Origin: AEGEAN-183 sp964614345
GTDB lineage: Bacteria > Pseudomonadota > Gammaproteobacteria > Magnimaribacterales > Magnimaribacteraceae
DNA: 29,191 nt
Direction: 5' to 3'
Assembly (NCBI GenBank): GCA_964614345.1
Contig: CAZTLP010000013.1
Location: 1 to 29,191 of the forward strand
In this document: positions 8,396-17,079 of the stretch, piece by piece
Layout of the letters: each line of letters starts with the position of its first letter
Numbering within the stretch: position 1 is the stretch's first letter
Program-made: the position numbers and the translations under genes
The notes under the pieces: generated by a model
What the model was told of the DNA's origin: nothing
Seen by the model: only the letters and a program-made list of their open reading frames with translations
The model's database searches: none

Positions 8396-10747
8396 TTATT
8401 TGGGTAAGTATTCTTCTAGATAATACTCAAAAATAGAGTTTCTAGAATCGCTTTCAGCCTTCAATCCAGTTCTTTTATCAATCTTAATACTAACAATACC
8501 ATCTGGGGGTAAATTCTTATTTTTTGGTAATTCTTCTATATTTGGTTGTATAAAATCCATCCAAATTGGTAAGGCGGTAGAACTTCCAAATTCCCTGTTA
8601 CCTAGGCTTTTAGGTTGATCGAAACCTACCCAAACAGTAGTTACAAGTGACTCATTAAAACCCGTAAACCAAGTACTTTCTGCTTCATTGGTAGTGCCGG
8701 TTTTTCCAGCCAGATCACCTCTTCCTAATTCTTTAACTTTCTTAGCCGTTCCTCTTCTGGCAGCCTCTTGAAGAATGTCCTTAATAATAAAGGCTATTCT
8801 GGGATCAATTGCCTGTTTTATTTCAACGCTTTCTCTCTGAAAGATTGTGTTACCAGTTCTGTCTGTTATCTTTGAAATAAAATAGGGCTCTACAGATTTA
8901 CCCCCATTAGCAAAAACGCTGTAAGCAGCAACATTCTCAATCGGACTTAAAGAAGCTGTACCTAATGCGAGTGAAAGGTCCGAATTCAACTCTTCTAATT
9001 TAAATCCAAAGTTTTGAGAATAATTACGTACTCTCTCAATTCCTATCTCTCTTAAAAGTCTAATAGAAACTAGATTAACACTTTGCAGTAAGGCTTCTCT
9101 AAGTCTAGTTGGTCCATAAAATCTGCCACTTGCATTACGAGGCCGCCATTTATCCTCTAAAGCCTCATCTTCAAAAACTATAGGTGCATCATTTATTAAG
9201 GTAGATGCTGTAAGACCGGCATCTAGAGCAGAAGCATAAAGAAATGGTTTGTAATTTGAGCCCAATAAGGGTGAAGATTGAGTAGCCCTATTATATTTAC
9301 TAAGAAAAAAATCATAGCCACCTACTAAAGCTTTAACTGCTCCATTGGTGGGGTCCATCGCGACAATAGAGCCTTGTACTTCTGGAATCTGGGTTAAAGA
9401 AAGACTGGACCTAACCATATCTTGTTCCAGCCAAACCAAATCTCCCTCTTGTAAAAATTCAGAATAAGATTTTGGTCTCGGACCTCTCTGATCTTCAGTT
9501 ATGTAAGGCCTAGCCCAACCTAAATTAGATGTCCAATCTAATCGAATAACCTTCCTGTCTCCAGATATAACCAACAGATCCTCTTCAACAGATAATACAA
9601 GGACAGGGAATTTATTATCTGTGGTAGTTAGATTGTTCAATAAACCGTAGATTTTATCTAAAGGCTCATCCTCAGGAACCTCAGATATACCCACGGGTAA
9701 AGACTTACTATCCTCTATCAATCCTAGACGATAAGCAATATCCTGATTAAAAAAGTCTTCTGGGAACTGATCCTTATAGTTTTCTGGAGCCCTAAACCCA
9801 TGTCTTTTGTCATACTCCTCTAAACCTTTCTTTAGAGCAGTAACAGCTAGATTCTGAAGTCCAGAATCTAAAGTGGTATGAACCTCTAAGCCATCTCTGT
9901 ATGCGTCTAAGCCGTATTCATTGATCATGTATCGTCTTATGGTTTCTGAAAAGTGAGGTGCCTCAACCTCAGATACAAGCCCATGATAGGTCGCAGAAAT
10001 TGGTGCCTTGATGGCTAAATCATATTGTTCCTTGTGGATAAAACCTAGATCAAGCATCCTTGTTAATATCCAATTCCTTCTAATCAAAGCTCTTCTTGGA
10101 TTTTTTAAAGGGTTCCTATATGAAGGTGCCACCGGTAAACCTGCAATCATGGCCCATTGAGCTAAGTTTAAATTTTCAATTGATGTGCCGTAATACACTT
10201 CACTAGCTGAAGCTATACCATACGCTCTGTTCCCTAAAAATATTCTATTTACATAAAACTCAAATATTTCTTCCTTGCTATAAATTCTTTCTAACCTATA
10301 AGCTAGAAAAATATCTTTTATCTTTCTGAATAAATTAATATCTCTGCCTGTTAGGTAATTTCCAGCTACTTGCATTGTGATAGTGCTGCCTCCACCTCGA
10401 ACTTCACCCGAAACCAATATCCTAAAGACTGATCTTATTAAGCCGGAATAACTAACTCCTGAATGATTAAAAAAATCATCATCTTCTGCAGCAAGAACAG
10501 CTTTTACGAAATAAGGAGGAATGTCTTCGAATTTTAGAGCTGATCTTCTTTTTTCTCCAAACTCACCTATCAACTTCCCATCTGAAGTGAATACTTTTAG
10601 CGGAACCTGTAATTCTATTTCTCTTATTTCTTGAGCTTGAGGTAGTTTTTCAGATATATATATGTTTAAGCTACTTATGAAAGCCAATACTCCAGCTAAT
10701 AAAAATAGAAGAGTCTTAAAATAAAAATTATTTATAAACCTAATCAT
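8396..10747 (-). CDS. mrcA: Penicillin-binding protein 1A, bifunctional transglycosylase/transpeptidase
   Basis: A 783-residue class A PBP that polymerises glycan strands and cross-links them in the periplasm. A single N-terminal transmembrane anchor spans about 8-30. The GT51 domain follows, with the catalytic glutamate E88 in AEDDDFF, GGGSTITMQ (118-126) and the RKIKD/LERIYSKEEI/YVNRIFLG region (141-172). A PBP1A-type OB-like insert lies around 320-450. The transpeptidase has the nucleophile S497 in SNYK (K500), SVN (556-558) and KTGT (682-685). Length and domain order match PBP1A. In Pseudomonas ponA also lies near aroK-aroB, but is separated from them by pil genes; here it is directly divergent from aroK. 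There is no good Shine-Dalgarno sequence before the ATG; a TACAAT box lies 12 bases upstream on its strand. Confidence 0.96.
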   Translation of the reverse strand: MIRFINNFYFKTLLFLLAGVLAFISSLNIYISEKLPQAQEIREIELQVPLKVFTSDGKLIGEFGEKRRSALKFEDIPPYFVKAVLAAEDDDFFNHSGVSYSGLIRSVFRILVSGEVRGGGSTITMQVAGNYLTGRDINLFRKIKDIFLAYRLERIYSKEEIFEFYVNRIFLGNRAYGIASASEVYYGTSIENLNLAQWAMIAGLPVAPSYRNPLKNPRRALIRRNWILTRMLDLGFIHKEQYDLAIKAPISATYHGLVSEVEAPHFSETIRRYMINEYGLDAYRDGLEVHTTLDSGLQNLAVTALKKGLEEYDKRHGFRAPENYKDQFPEDFFNQDIAYRLGLIEDSKSLPVGISEVPEDEPLDKIYGLLNNLTTTDNKFPVLVLSVEEDLLVISGDRKVIRLDWTSNLGWARPYITEDQRGPRPKSYSEFLQEGDLVWLEQDMVRSSLSLTQIPEVQGSIVAMDPTNGAVKALVGGYDFFLSKYNRATQSSPLLGSNYKPFLYASALDAGLTASTLINDAPIVFEDEALEDKWRPRNASGRFYGPTRLREALLQSVNLVSIRLLREIGIERVRNYSQNFGFKLEELNSDLSLALGTASLSPIENVAAYSVFANGGKSVEPYFISKITDRTGNTIFQRESVEIKQAIDPRIAFIIKDILQEAARRGTAKKVKELGRGDLAGKTGTTNEAESTWFTGFNESLVTTVWVGFDQPKSLGNREFGSSTALPIWMDFIQPNIEELPKNKNLPPDGIVSIKIDKRTGLKAESDSRNSIFEYYLEEYLPK

Positions 10748-10759
10748 TTGTCATGACCA

Positions 10760-10765
10760 ATTGTA
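10760..10765 (-). promoter_or_regulatory. Candidate -10 box for mrcA
   Basis: TACAAT on the minus strand, 12 bases before the mrcA ATG. No ribosome binding site is evident, and the implied leader would be only about 6 bases. The -35 element is not recognisable. Confidence 0.3.
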
Positions 10766-10766
10766 T

Positions 10767-10793
10767 TCGACAATCTATCGGTAAAGATATAAT
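10767..10793 (+). promoter_or_regulatory. Probable aroK promoter giving a leaderless transcript
   Basis: TCGACA (10767-10772) and a perfect TATAAT (10788-10793) are separated by 15 bases. The ATG begins at 10800, where transcription would be expected to start. No Shine-Dalgarno sequence is present. The spacer is shorter than the usual 16-18 bases, which lowers confidence in the -35 assignment. Confidence 0.5.
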
Positions 10794-10799
10794 AAGCCC

Positions 10800-11300
10800 A
10801 TGCGTATATTTATAGTGGGTCCTATGGCATCAGGCAAGTCAACTTTAGGGAAAAAACTTGCGCAAGCTTTGAGTATAGACTTCGTAGATACTGATAGGGA
10901 AATTGAAAAGAAAGCAGGAGCAGAAATATCCTGGATATTTGAAGTTGAAGGAGAAGAGGGTTTTAGAGAAAGAGAAAGAAAAGTTCTTAAAAAATCTATT
11001 AATAATGATGATGTTGTTATATCAACAGGCGGAGGAATAGTCACTGTAAAAGAAAATAGAGCTTTAATGACAGCTAAAGGTAAGGTGGTTTACCTTAAAA
11101 CACCATTAGAAATACAGTTAAAAAGGACTGAAAAAGATAAAAAAAGACCATTACTAGCTAAGGGCAATAAAAAACAAATTCTAGAGACTTTAAAAAAAGA
11201 AAGAGACCCCAAATATGAAGAAATAGCTGATATAACCATAGATCAAGACGGCCAAAAGAACAGAACAACTATAATCAATGAAATAATAGATAGGCTATAA
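10800..11300 (+). CDS. aroK: Shikimate kinase
   Basis: A 166-residue NMP-kinase-fold enzyme that phosphorylates shikimate at O3 with ATP. Walker A is GPMASGKST (7-15); shikimate-binding features are D30-T-D32, the F55-R56 pair in GFRERE, and GGG at 77-79. A lid region with KKRPLL follows near 114-119. Length is typical. The ATG at 10800 is only 6 bases past a TATAAT box and lacks a ribosome binding site, so the mRNA is probably leaderless. It is followed after 9 bases by aroB, giving the widely conserved aroK-aroB pair. I favour aroK over aroL only because of the aroB linkage. Confidence 0.93.
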   Translation: MRIFIVGPMASGKSTLGKKLAQALSIDFVDTDREIEKKAGAEISWIFEVEGEEGFRERERKVLKKSINNDDVVISTGGGIVTVKENRALMTAKGKVVYLKTPLEIQLKRTEKDKKRPLLAKGNKKQILETLKKERDPKYEEIADITIDQDGQKNRTTIINEIIDRL

Positions 11301-11309
11301 GTTAATACA

Positions 11310-12404
11310 ATGAAATTAGAAACTGTAGAAATTTCAATAAATGAGAATTCTTATCATATCGAAATAGGAAATAATTTTTTATCTGAAGAAATACTTTCTG
11401 ATCTGGTAAAGAAAAAAGAAGTCCTTCTTGTTTATGATAAAAATATACCCAGTTCAACACTTAGCAAAATTGAGTCTTTTTTAAATTCTTCATCAAGCGA
11501 GTTTCTTAAAGTTGAGTTGGAAGCTTCTGAAGAAAATAAATCACAAGCTTCTATTGAGACTATCCACAATCTGTTACTAGACAAAGGCTTTAGTAGGCAA
11601 TGTGTTTTAGTTGGTCTAGGAGGAGGAATCATTTGTGATCTTTGCGGTTTTGCTGCAGCTACTTATCAAAGAGGAGTTGATTTTGTATTGATACCCACTA
11701 CCTTGTTGGCACAAGTTGATGCTTCAGTCGGTGGCAAAACAGCTATAAATCATCCTAAAGGAAAGAACATGATTGGATCATTTCATCAACCAGTCAAAGT
11801 ACTTATAGACTCAAGCTTTCTTTCTACACTCTCAGAAAGAGAAATAAAATCAGGAATGGTAGAAATGATAAAACATGGAATTATCGAGGATGAAGATTAT
11901 TTCAATTGGCTTGAAGAGAATTTAGATCAAATCAGTAAACTTGAAGAGCCTATAATGTGTGAAGCTATAAAAAGATCAGTTGAAATAAAATCTAATATAG
12001 TTTCTCAAGATGAAAAGGAATCAGGAATCAGGGCCATATTGAATTTTGGACATACTTTTGGTCATGGAATTGAGCTGATTGGCAAATATAAAGAATACAA
12101 TCATGGTGAAGCTGTTGCTTTGGGTATACTTTCAGCTTCAAAGCTCTCACAAATGACTGAGGGCCTTTCATCAGAATGTGTAGAAAGGATTTACTCCGTT
12201 TTCAGTAAAGCAGGAATAAGAACCACTACATTAACCGAAATAAATGCTGAAGATCTCTATTTGGCTATGCAATCTGATAAGAAAAAACAAGGAAAAGACC
12301 TTAATTTCATAGTTTTAGAAAAAATAGGAAAAGCTAAAAAGATCAATGACTTGAGCAAAGAAAAAGTCTTAAAAGCCATAAAAACAAGCCTTTTTAGCGC
12401 TTAA
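11310..12404 (+). CDS. aroB: 3-dehydroquinate synthase
   Basis: A 364-residue NAD- and metal-dependent enzyme that closes DAHP to 3-dehydroquinate, the second shikimate-pathway step. The NAD region contains the glycine triplet at 104-106 and continues as DLCGFAA; PTTLLAQVDASVGGKTA (129-145) and HPKGKNMIG (148-156) are strongly conserved. The zinc ligands are E185 in MVEMIKHG, H248 in FGHTFGH and H265 in NHGEA, aligning with E. coli E184, H247 and H264. Length is as in E. coli (362). In the loop after the glycine triplet, cysteines occupy two positions (109 and 112) that are usually small residues; this should not harm activity. No clear ribosome binding site precedes the ATG, so translation may be coupled to aroK. 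Confidence 0.95.
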   Translation: MKLETVEISINENSYHIEIGNNFLSEEILSDLVKKKEVLLVYDKNIPSSTLSKIESFLNSSSSEFLKVELEASEENKSQASIETIHNLLLDKGFSRQCVLVGLGGGIICDLCGFAAATYQRGVDFVLIPTTLLAQVDASVGGKTAINHPKGKNMIGSFHQPVKVLIDSSFLSTLSEREIKSGMVEMIKHGIIEDEDYFNWLEENLDQISKLEEPIMCEAIKRSVEIKSNIVSQDEKESGIRAILNFGHTFGHGIELIGKYKEYNHGEAVALGILSASKLSQMTEGLSSECVERIYSVFSKAGIRTTTLTEINAEDLYLAMQSDKKKQGKDLNFIVLEKIGKAKKINDLSKEKVLKAIKTSLFSA

Positions 12405-12528
12405 TTTCCTTAAAAACTTACAACAAGGTAGAATAAACGCACTACCTCGCTCTTTAACCCAAATTGATAAATTCTAGGCATTTTTTTGCTGTAGAATCTA
12501 TCGCCCTTTTAAAAAAATTGCTTCGAAG
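12405..12528. promoter_or_regulatory. aroB-gltB intergenic region with repeated TAGAAT/ATTCTA half-sites
   Basis: This 124-base gap is the longest in the window. TAGAAT occurs at 12429-12434 and 12492-12497, and its reverse complement ATTCTA at 12471-12476. The last two form an inverted repeat around a 15-base centre that includes a T-run and an inner GCA/TGC pairing. A separate weak hairpin AGGTAG/CTACCT lies at 12426-12447. The TAGAAT at 12492 could be the gltB -10 box, giving a leader of about 25 bases. No good -35 hexamer sits at the right distance: TTGATA at 12464-12469 is 22 bases away. An activator-dependent promoter is possible. Confidence 0.4.
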
Positions 12529-15500
12529 ATGGAATACGAAAAATTACTAAAATTCCCTCAAAAGATTGGGCTTTATGACCCTTCTTATGAGAAAGATTCT
12601 TGTGGAGTGGGAATGGTTGCAAATATTAAGGGAATCCCTTCTAGACAGATTATGGAGGATGCTTATTTGGTTAATTCTAGAATGGATCATAGGGGCGGTT
12701 GTGGATTTGAAGAAAACACAGGAGATGGTGCTGGAATTCTGATCGCCCTTCCACATAATTTCTTCAAAACAATATCAAAAGAAATAGGAATTAAACTTCC
12801 TAAAAAAGGATCCTATTCCGTTGGCAATATTTTTCTACCTCAAGATGAAAAAGAAAGAGAAGTTTGTAAAAGAGAAATTGAAAAAGTAGTTGGTTCAGAA
12901 AACCAGACATTCTTGGGTTGGAGAAAGGTCCCAGTTGATTCTGAAAAAGCTAATGTGGGGCCGGCTGCAAAACTCTCACAGCCAGTCATAGAGCAATTGT
13001 TTGTGGAATCTTCTAATGGAATTGATCAAGATGAGTTTGAAAGGAAACTCTATCTAATTCGTAAGCAATTCAGTCACCAACTAAGAACTAATAAAAAGCT
13101 TACTCAAGCTAATTTATTATTTGCTTGTAGTCTCTCATCGAAAATTATTGTCTATAAAGGGATGCTAACACCCTCGCAGCTTTTTCCTTTCTTTCCTGAT
13201 CTAGAACAAAAAAGTTTTGAGACTCATTTGGCTATGGTTCACTCCAGATTCAGTACTAACACCTTTCCTTCTTGGGACAGAGCTCAACCAAATAGATATA
13301 TGTGTCACAACGGTGAGATCAACACCCTAAAAGGTAATGTTAATTTGATAAGTGCCAGACAAGGTGTAGCTCAAAGTGATCTGTTTCAAGAAAAACTTAA
13401 AGACTTATTCCCTATCGCTGAACCGGATAGTTCTGATTCAGGTAATTTTGACAACATCCTAGAATTTCTGATGTTAACAGGAAGAACTCTCCAAGAATCA
13501 ATAATGATGATGATTCCTGAAGCTTGGCAATCCAATGAACTTATGAATCAGGATAAAAGAGCTTTTTATGAATACTCTTCTTCGTTAATGGAACCTTGGG
13601 ATGGTCCGGCTTCTATTGTCTTCACCGACGGTAATTACATTGGGGCTGTGCTGGATAGAAATGGACTAAGACCCAGTAGATATTATGTTACAAAAGATGA
13701 CAAAGTAATCATGGCTTCTGAAGTTGGGGTTCTACCTGTAGATCCAAGCAATGTACTCATGAAAGGAAGGTTGCAGCCAGGAAAAATGTTTCTTATAGAT
13801 TTCGAAGAAGGAAGGATGGTTCCTGATGAAGAAATAAAAGAAAAAATTTATAAGGCCAACCCTTATAAAGAGTGGACGAAAGAACAGATAGTAGCTCTTG
13901 AAAAAATTACTGATGAAAAAGCATCTAAGCCAAAGTTAACCGGTGACTTAATCTCCAGAATGCAGGCTTTTGGTTATACCGTGGAAACAATGCAATTTAT
14001 GCTCTTGCCTATAGTGCGCGAATTGAGAGATCCGCTTGGATCTATGGGGAATGATGCCGCCTTAGCATGCCTCTCAGATAAACCAAGACTAATTTTTGAT
14101 TACTTCAAGCAACTGTTCGCTCAAGTGACTAATCCAGCAATAGATTCCATTCGCGAAGAAGTGATCATGTCGTTGGAATGTCTAATAGGTCCTGAGGGAA
14201 ATCTTTTATCTCGTTTACCTGAAAACGCACACAGATTGAAGGTAAGCAATCCAATTATTTCAGACACTGAATTACTAAGTATCCAAAACTTGAATTCACA
14301 TGATTGGAAAACTAGGACCATAGACATCACTTATCCAAAGGGAAATGCAGATAAAAAAGGCATGCTTTCTGCACTAGATAGAATTTGTAAAGAGTCTGTA
14401 GAAGCTATTGAACAAGGTTTCTCTTTTATTATCCTATCGGATAAAAATTTAGGACCCGAAAATATTGCCTTAAGTTCATTATTGGCCTGTTCTACCGTTC
14501 ACCATCACTTAATTAAAAAAGAGATGAGAACCAGAATTGGCATTGTTATCGAAACTGGAGAAGCTCGTGAAGTTCATCATCATTGCTTGCTAATAGGGTA
14601 TGGAGCTGATGCTATTAACCCTTACTTGGCTTTTGAATCTCTATGGCAAGCTAGACAAGATGGACTTCTGGACCAGATATCTTTTGATGACATGGTTAAA
14701 GCCTACAAAAAGGGAGTTGCCAAAGGAATACTTAAAGTTATGGCCAAGATGGGTATTTCAACACTGCAATCCTACAAGGGAGCACAAATATTTGAAGCAG
14801 TTGGCTTGGCTGATGAAATCATTAAAAAATGCTTCCCTGGAACTGCGAGTCGAGTCCAAGGAGTTAACTTCGATATCTTGGTCAATGAGGTGCAAAGGAG
14901 GCATGAATTAGGTTACCCCAAAGATAATCCAAATAATGTTGAAGTACTTCCTAACCCTGGCGATTTTCACTGGAGACAAGGGGGCGATTCTCATATGTGG
15001 GACCCTGAAACGATCTCAGATCTTCAACAGGCTGCCAGAAATAATAATGAAAAGTCTTATTGGAAATTTGCTGACTACGCAAATGACCAAACTACTAAAG
15101 ACAGTACTTTAAGGGGTTTATTAAAGTTTAAATATGCCAAAAAGCCTTTAGATTTAGACGAAGTTGAGTCGGAAAAGGAAATAGTCAAACGTTTTGCCAC
15201 TGGAGCGATGAGCTTGGGTTCTATCTCCACCGAAGCCCATGAATCTCTTGCCATAGCAATGAATAAACTAGGAGGTAAATCCAATACTGGTGAAGGAGGA
15301 GAAGACCCAATAAGGTTTAAACCATTAGAAGACGGAATTTCTAAAAGATCAGCAATTAAACAGGTAGCCTCTGGAAGATTTGGGGTCACTATGTGGTATT
15401 TAACAAATTCTGATGAGCTCCAAATCAAAATAGCCCAAGGAGCAAAGCCCGGAGAAGGCGGGGAATTGCCAGGTAGAAAAGTAGATGATTACATTGCCAA

Positions 15501-17079
15501 GATTAGGCATTCGACTCCAGGAGTAGGATTAATCAGCCCTCCCCCACATCATGATATCTACTCTATAGAAGACATTGCTCAACTGATTCACGATCTTAAG
15601 AATGCGAATAGAGAAGCAAGAATAAGTGTGAAATTAGTTTCTGAAATAGGCGTCGGGACAATTGCAGCTGGAGTGGTTAAGGCTAAAACTGACCACTTAG
15701 TTATTGCAGGTCACGATGGTGGAACGGGTGCTTCTCCTTTGACTTCTATTAAACACGCCGGATTACCTTGGGAATTGGGTATAGCTGAAACGCACCAAAC
15801 CTTGGTAATGAATAATTTACGATCCAGAGTGGTTCTTCAAACTGACGGTCAGATCAAAACTGGAAGAGATGTAGCAATAGCTGCATTACTTGGTGCAGAG
15901 GAGTATGGGTTTGCCACTGCTCCACTGATCACTCTTGGATGCATAATGATGCGTAAATGCCATTTAAATACTTGCCCAGTAGGAATCGCTACTCAAGACA
16001 AAGAATTAAGAAAGAAATTTAAGGGAGATCCTGAACACGTCATCAATTATCTATTCATGGTGGCTAAAGAGTTAAGGGTAATAATGGCCCAACTTGGTTT
16101 TAAAACCGTCAATGAAATGATAGGAAGAGTTGATTGCCTTGAAGTTGATAAGGCAATCGATCACTGGAAGCGAGAAGGCTTAGACTTTTCAAGCATTCTT
16201 CATCCAGCAGAAATAATTTTTGACAACACAGAAGTCTTTCACACTCAAGACCAAGACCATGGATTGGATGAAGCCTTGGATCATGAATTAATTAAACTAA
16301 GTAAAAAAGCAATTCAAAAAGCAGAAAAAGTCCAAATCGAACTACCAATAAAAAATACTAATAGGGTCGTTGGTACCATTCTGTCTAATGAGGTATCAAA
16401 AGTCTGGGAAGACAAAGGACTGCCAGAAGATACCATAAATATAAAACTGAATGGTTCAGCGGGGCAAAGCTTGGCTTCTTGGTTAGCTAAAGGAATCACC
16501 ATAACTTTGGAAGGCGATGCGAATGACTATGTTGGCAAAGGTTTATCCGGAGGAAAGTTAATTATTTACCCTCCAAAAGAAAGTAGCTTTAAAGCAGAAG
16601 AAAATATTCTTATTGGCAATGTTGCTTTGTATGGGGCAACTGGAGGGGAAGCCTATTTTAAAGGCGTAGCTGCTGAGAGATTCTGTGTAAGAAATAGTGG
16701 TGCCAGAGTTGTTATAGAAGGAATTGGAGATCATGGTTGTGAGTATATGACGGGAGGTCGAGCGGTAATCTTGGGTCCAGTAGGACGAAATTTTGGAGCC
16801 GGTATGAGTGGGGGCATAGCTTATGTTTACGATCCTAAAGACAAGCTAGAACAACTATCTAATCTTGATACTTTTGAGTTAGAAAAGTTAGAAGTAAAAG
16901 AAGACATAGATGAATTAAAAGTATTTGTAGAAAACCACTTAACTTATACAGACTCTGATGTAGCAAAAAGAATTTTAAAAAACTGGGATAAAGAACTAAA
17001 GGTTTTTAAGAAAGTTATGCCAACTGACTACAAGAGAGTTCTTCTAGAACAAGACAGGAAGGAAAAGAAGGCTGGATAG
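12529..17079 (+). CDS. gltB: Glutamate synthase (NADPH) large subunit
   Basis: A 1516-residue subunit that hydrolyses glutamine and channels ammonia to 2-oxoglutarate on a FMN/[3Fe-4S] centre, forming glutamate. A short propeptide (1-24) precedes the nucleophile C25 (KDSCGVG), which becomes N-terminal after processing. The class II amidotransferase domain runs to roughly 430, then the central domain. The FMN domain has GHDGGTGASP (1061-1070) and cluster cysteines C1138, C1144 and C1149 with the canonical C-x5-C-x4-C spacing. The C-terminal glycine-rich GXGXG helix domain begins around 1270 and includes GLSGGKLI. Length matches bacterial GltB. It abuts gltD with no intervening base, ensuring balanced synthesis. 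Only a weak GAAG precedes the ATG. Confidence 0.98.
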   Translation: MEYEKLLKFPQKIGLYDPSYEKDSCGVGMVANIKGIPSRQIMEDAYLVNSRMDHRGGCGFEENTGDGAGILIALPHNFFKTISKEIGIKLPKKGSYSVGNIFLPQDEKEREVCKREIEKVVGSENQTFLGWRKVPVDSEKANVGPAAKLSQPVIEQLFVESSNGIDQDEFERKLYLIRKQFSHQLRTNKKLTQANLLFACSLSSKIIVYKGMLTPSQLFPFFPDLEQKSFETHLAMVHSRFSTNTFPSWDRAQPNRYMCHNGEINTLKGNVNLISARQGVAQSDLFQEKLKDLFPIAEPDSSDSGNFDNILEFLMLTGRTLQESIMMMIPEAWQSNELMNQDKRAFYEYSSSLMEPWDGPASIVFTDGNYIGAVLDRNGLRPSRYYVTKDDKVIMASEVGVLPVDPSNVLMKGRLQPGKMFLIDFEEGRMVPDEEIKEKIYKANPYKEWTKEQIVALEKITDEKASKPKLTGDLISRMQAFGYTVETMQFMLLPIVRELRDPLGSMGNDAALACLSDKPRLIFDYFKQLFAQVTNPAIDSIREEVIMSLECLIGPEGNLLSRLPENAHRLKVSNPIISDTELLSIQNLNSHDWKTRTIDITYPKGNADKKGMLSALDRICKESVEAIEQGFSFIILSDKNLGPENIALSSLLACSTVHHHLIKKEMRTRIGIVIETGEAREVHHHCLLIGYGADAINPYLAFESLWQARQDGLLDQISFDDMVKAYKKGVAKGILKVMAKMGISTLQSYKGAQIFEAVGLADEIIKKCFPGTASRVQGVNFDILVNEVQRRHELGYPKDNPNNVEVLPNPGDFHWRQGGDSHMWDPETISDLQQAARNNNEKSYWKFADYANDQTTKDSTLRGLLKFKYAKKPLDLDEVESEKEIVKRFATGAMSLGSISTEAHESLAIAMNKLGGKSNTGEGGEDPIRFKPLEDGISKRSAIKQVASGRFGVTMWYLTNSDELQIKIAQGAKPGEGGELPGRKVDDYIAKIRHSTPGVGLISPPPHHDIYSIEDIAQLIHDLKNANREARISVKLVSEIGVGTIAAGVVKAKTDHLVIAGHDGGTGASPLTSIKHAGLPWELGIAETHQTLVMNNLRSRVVLQTDGQIKTGRDVAIAALLGAEEYGFATAPLITLGCIMMRKCHLNTCPVGIATQDKELRKKFKGDPEHVINYLFMVAKELRVIMAQLGFKTVNEMIGRVDCLEVDKAIDHWKREGLDFSSILHPAEIIFDNTEVFHTQDQDHGLDEALDHELIKLSKKAIQKAEKVQIELPIKNTNRVVGTILSNEVSKVWEDKGLPEDTINIKLNGSAGQSLASWLAKGITITLEGDANDYVGKGLSGGKLIIYPPKESSFKAEENILIGNVALYGATGGEAYFKGVAAERFCVRNSGARVVIEGIGDHGCEYMTGGRAVILGPVGRNFGAGMSGGIAYVYDPKDKLEQLSNLDTFELEKLEVKEDIDELKVFVENHLTYTDSDVAKRILKNWDKELKVFKKVMPTDYKRVLLEQDRKEKKAG

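Noticed and set aside
8407..8427. Inverted repeat AGTATT/AATACT near the slmA/mrcA junction
   Set aside because: A short A-T-rich stem with a 9-base loop and no T-run; it lies in mrcA codons and is probably chance.
12476..12490. Possible sigma-54 promoter (AGGCA...TTGCT) before gltB
   Set aside because: The GG and GC elements are separated by 9 bases, not the strictly required 10, so it probably would not function.
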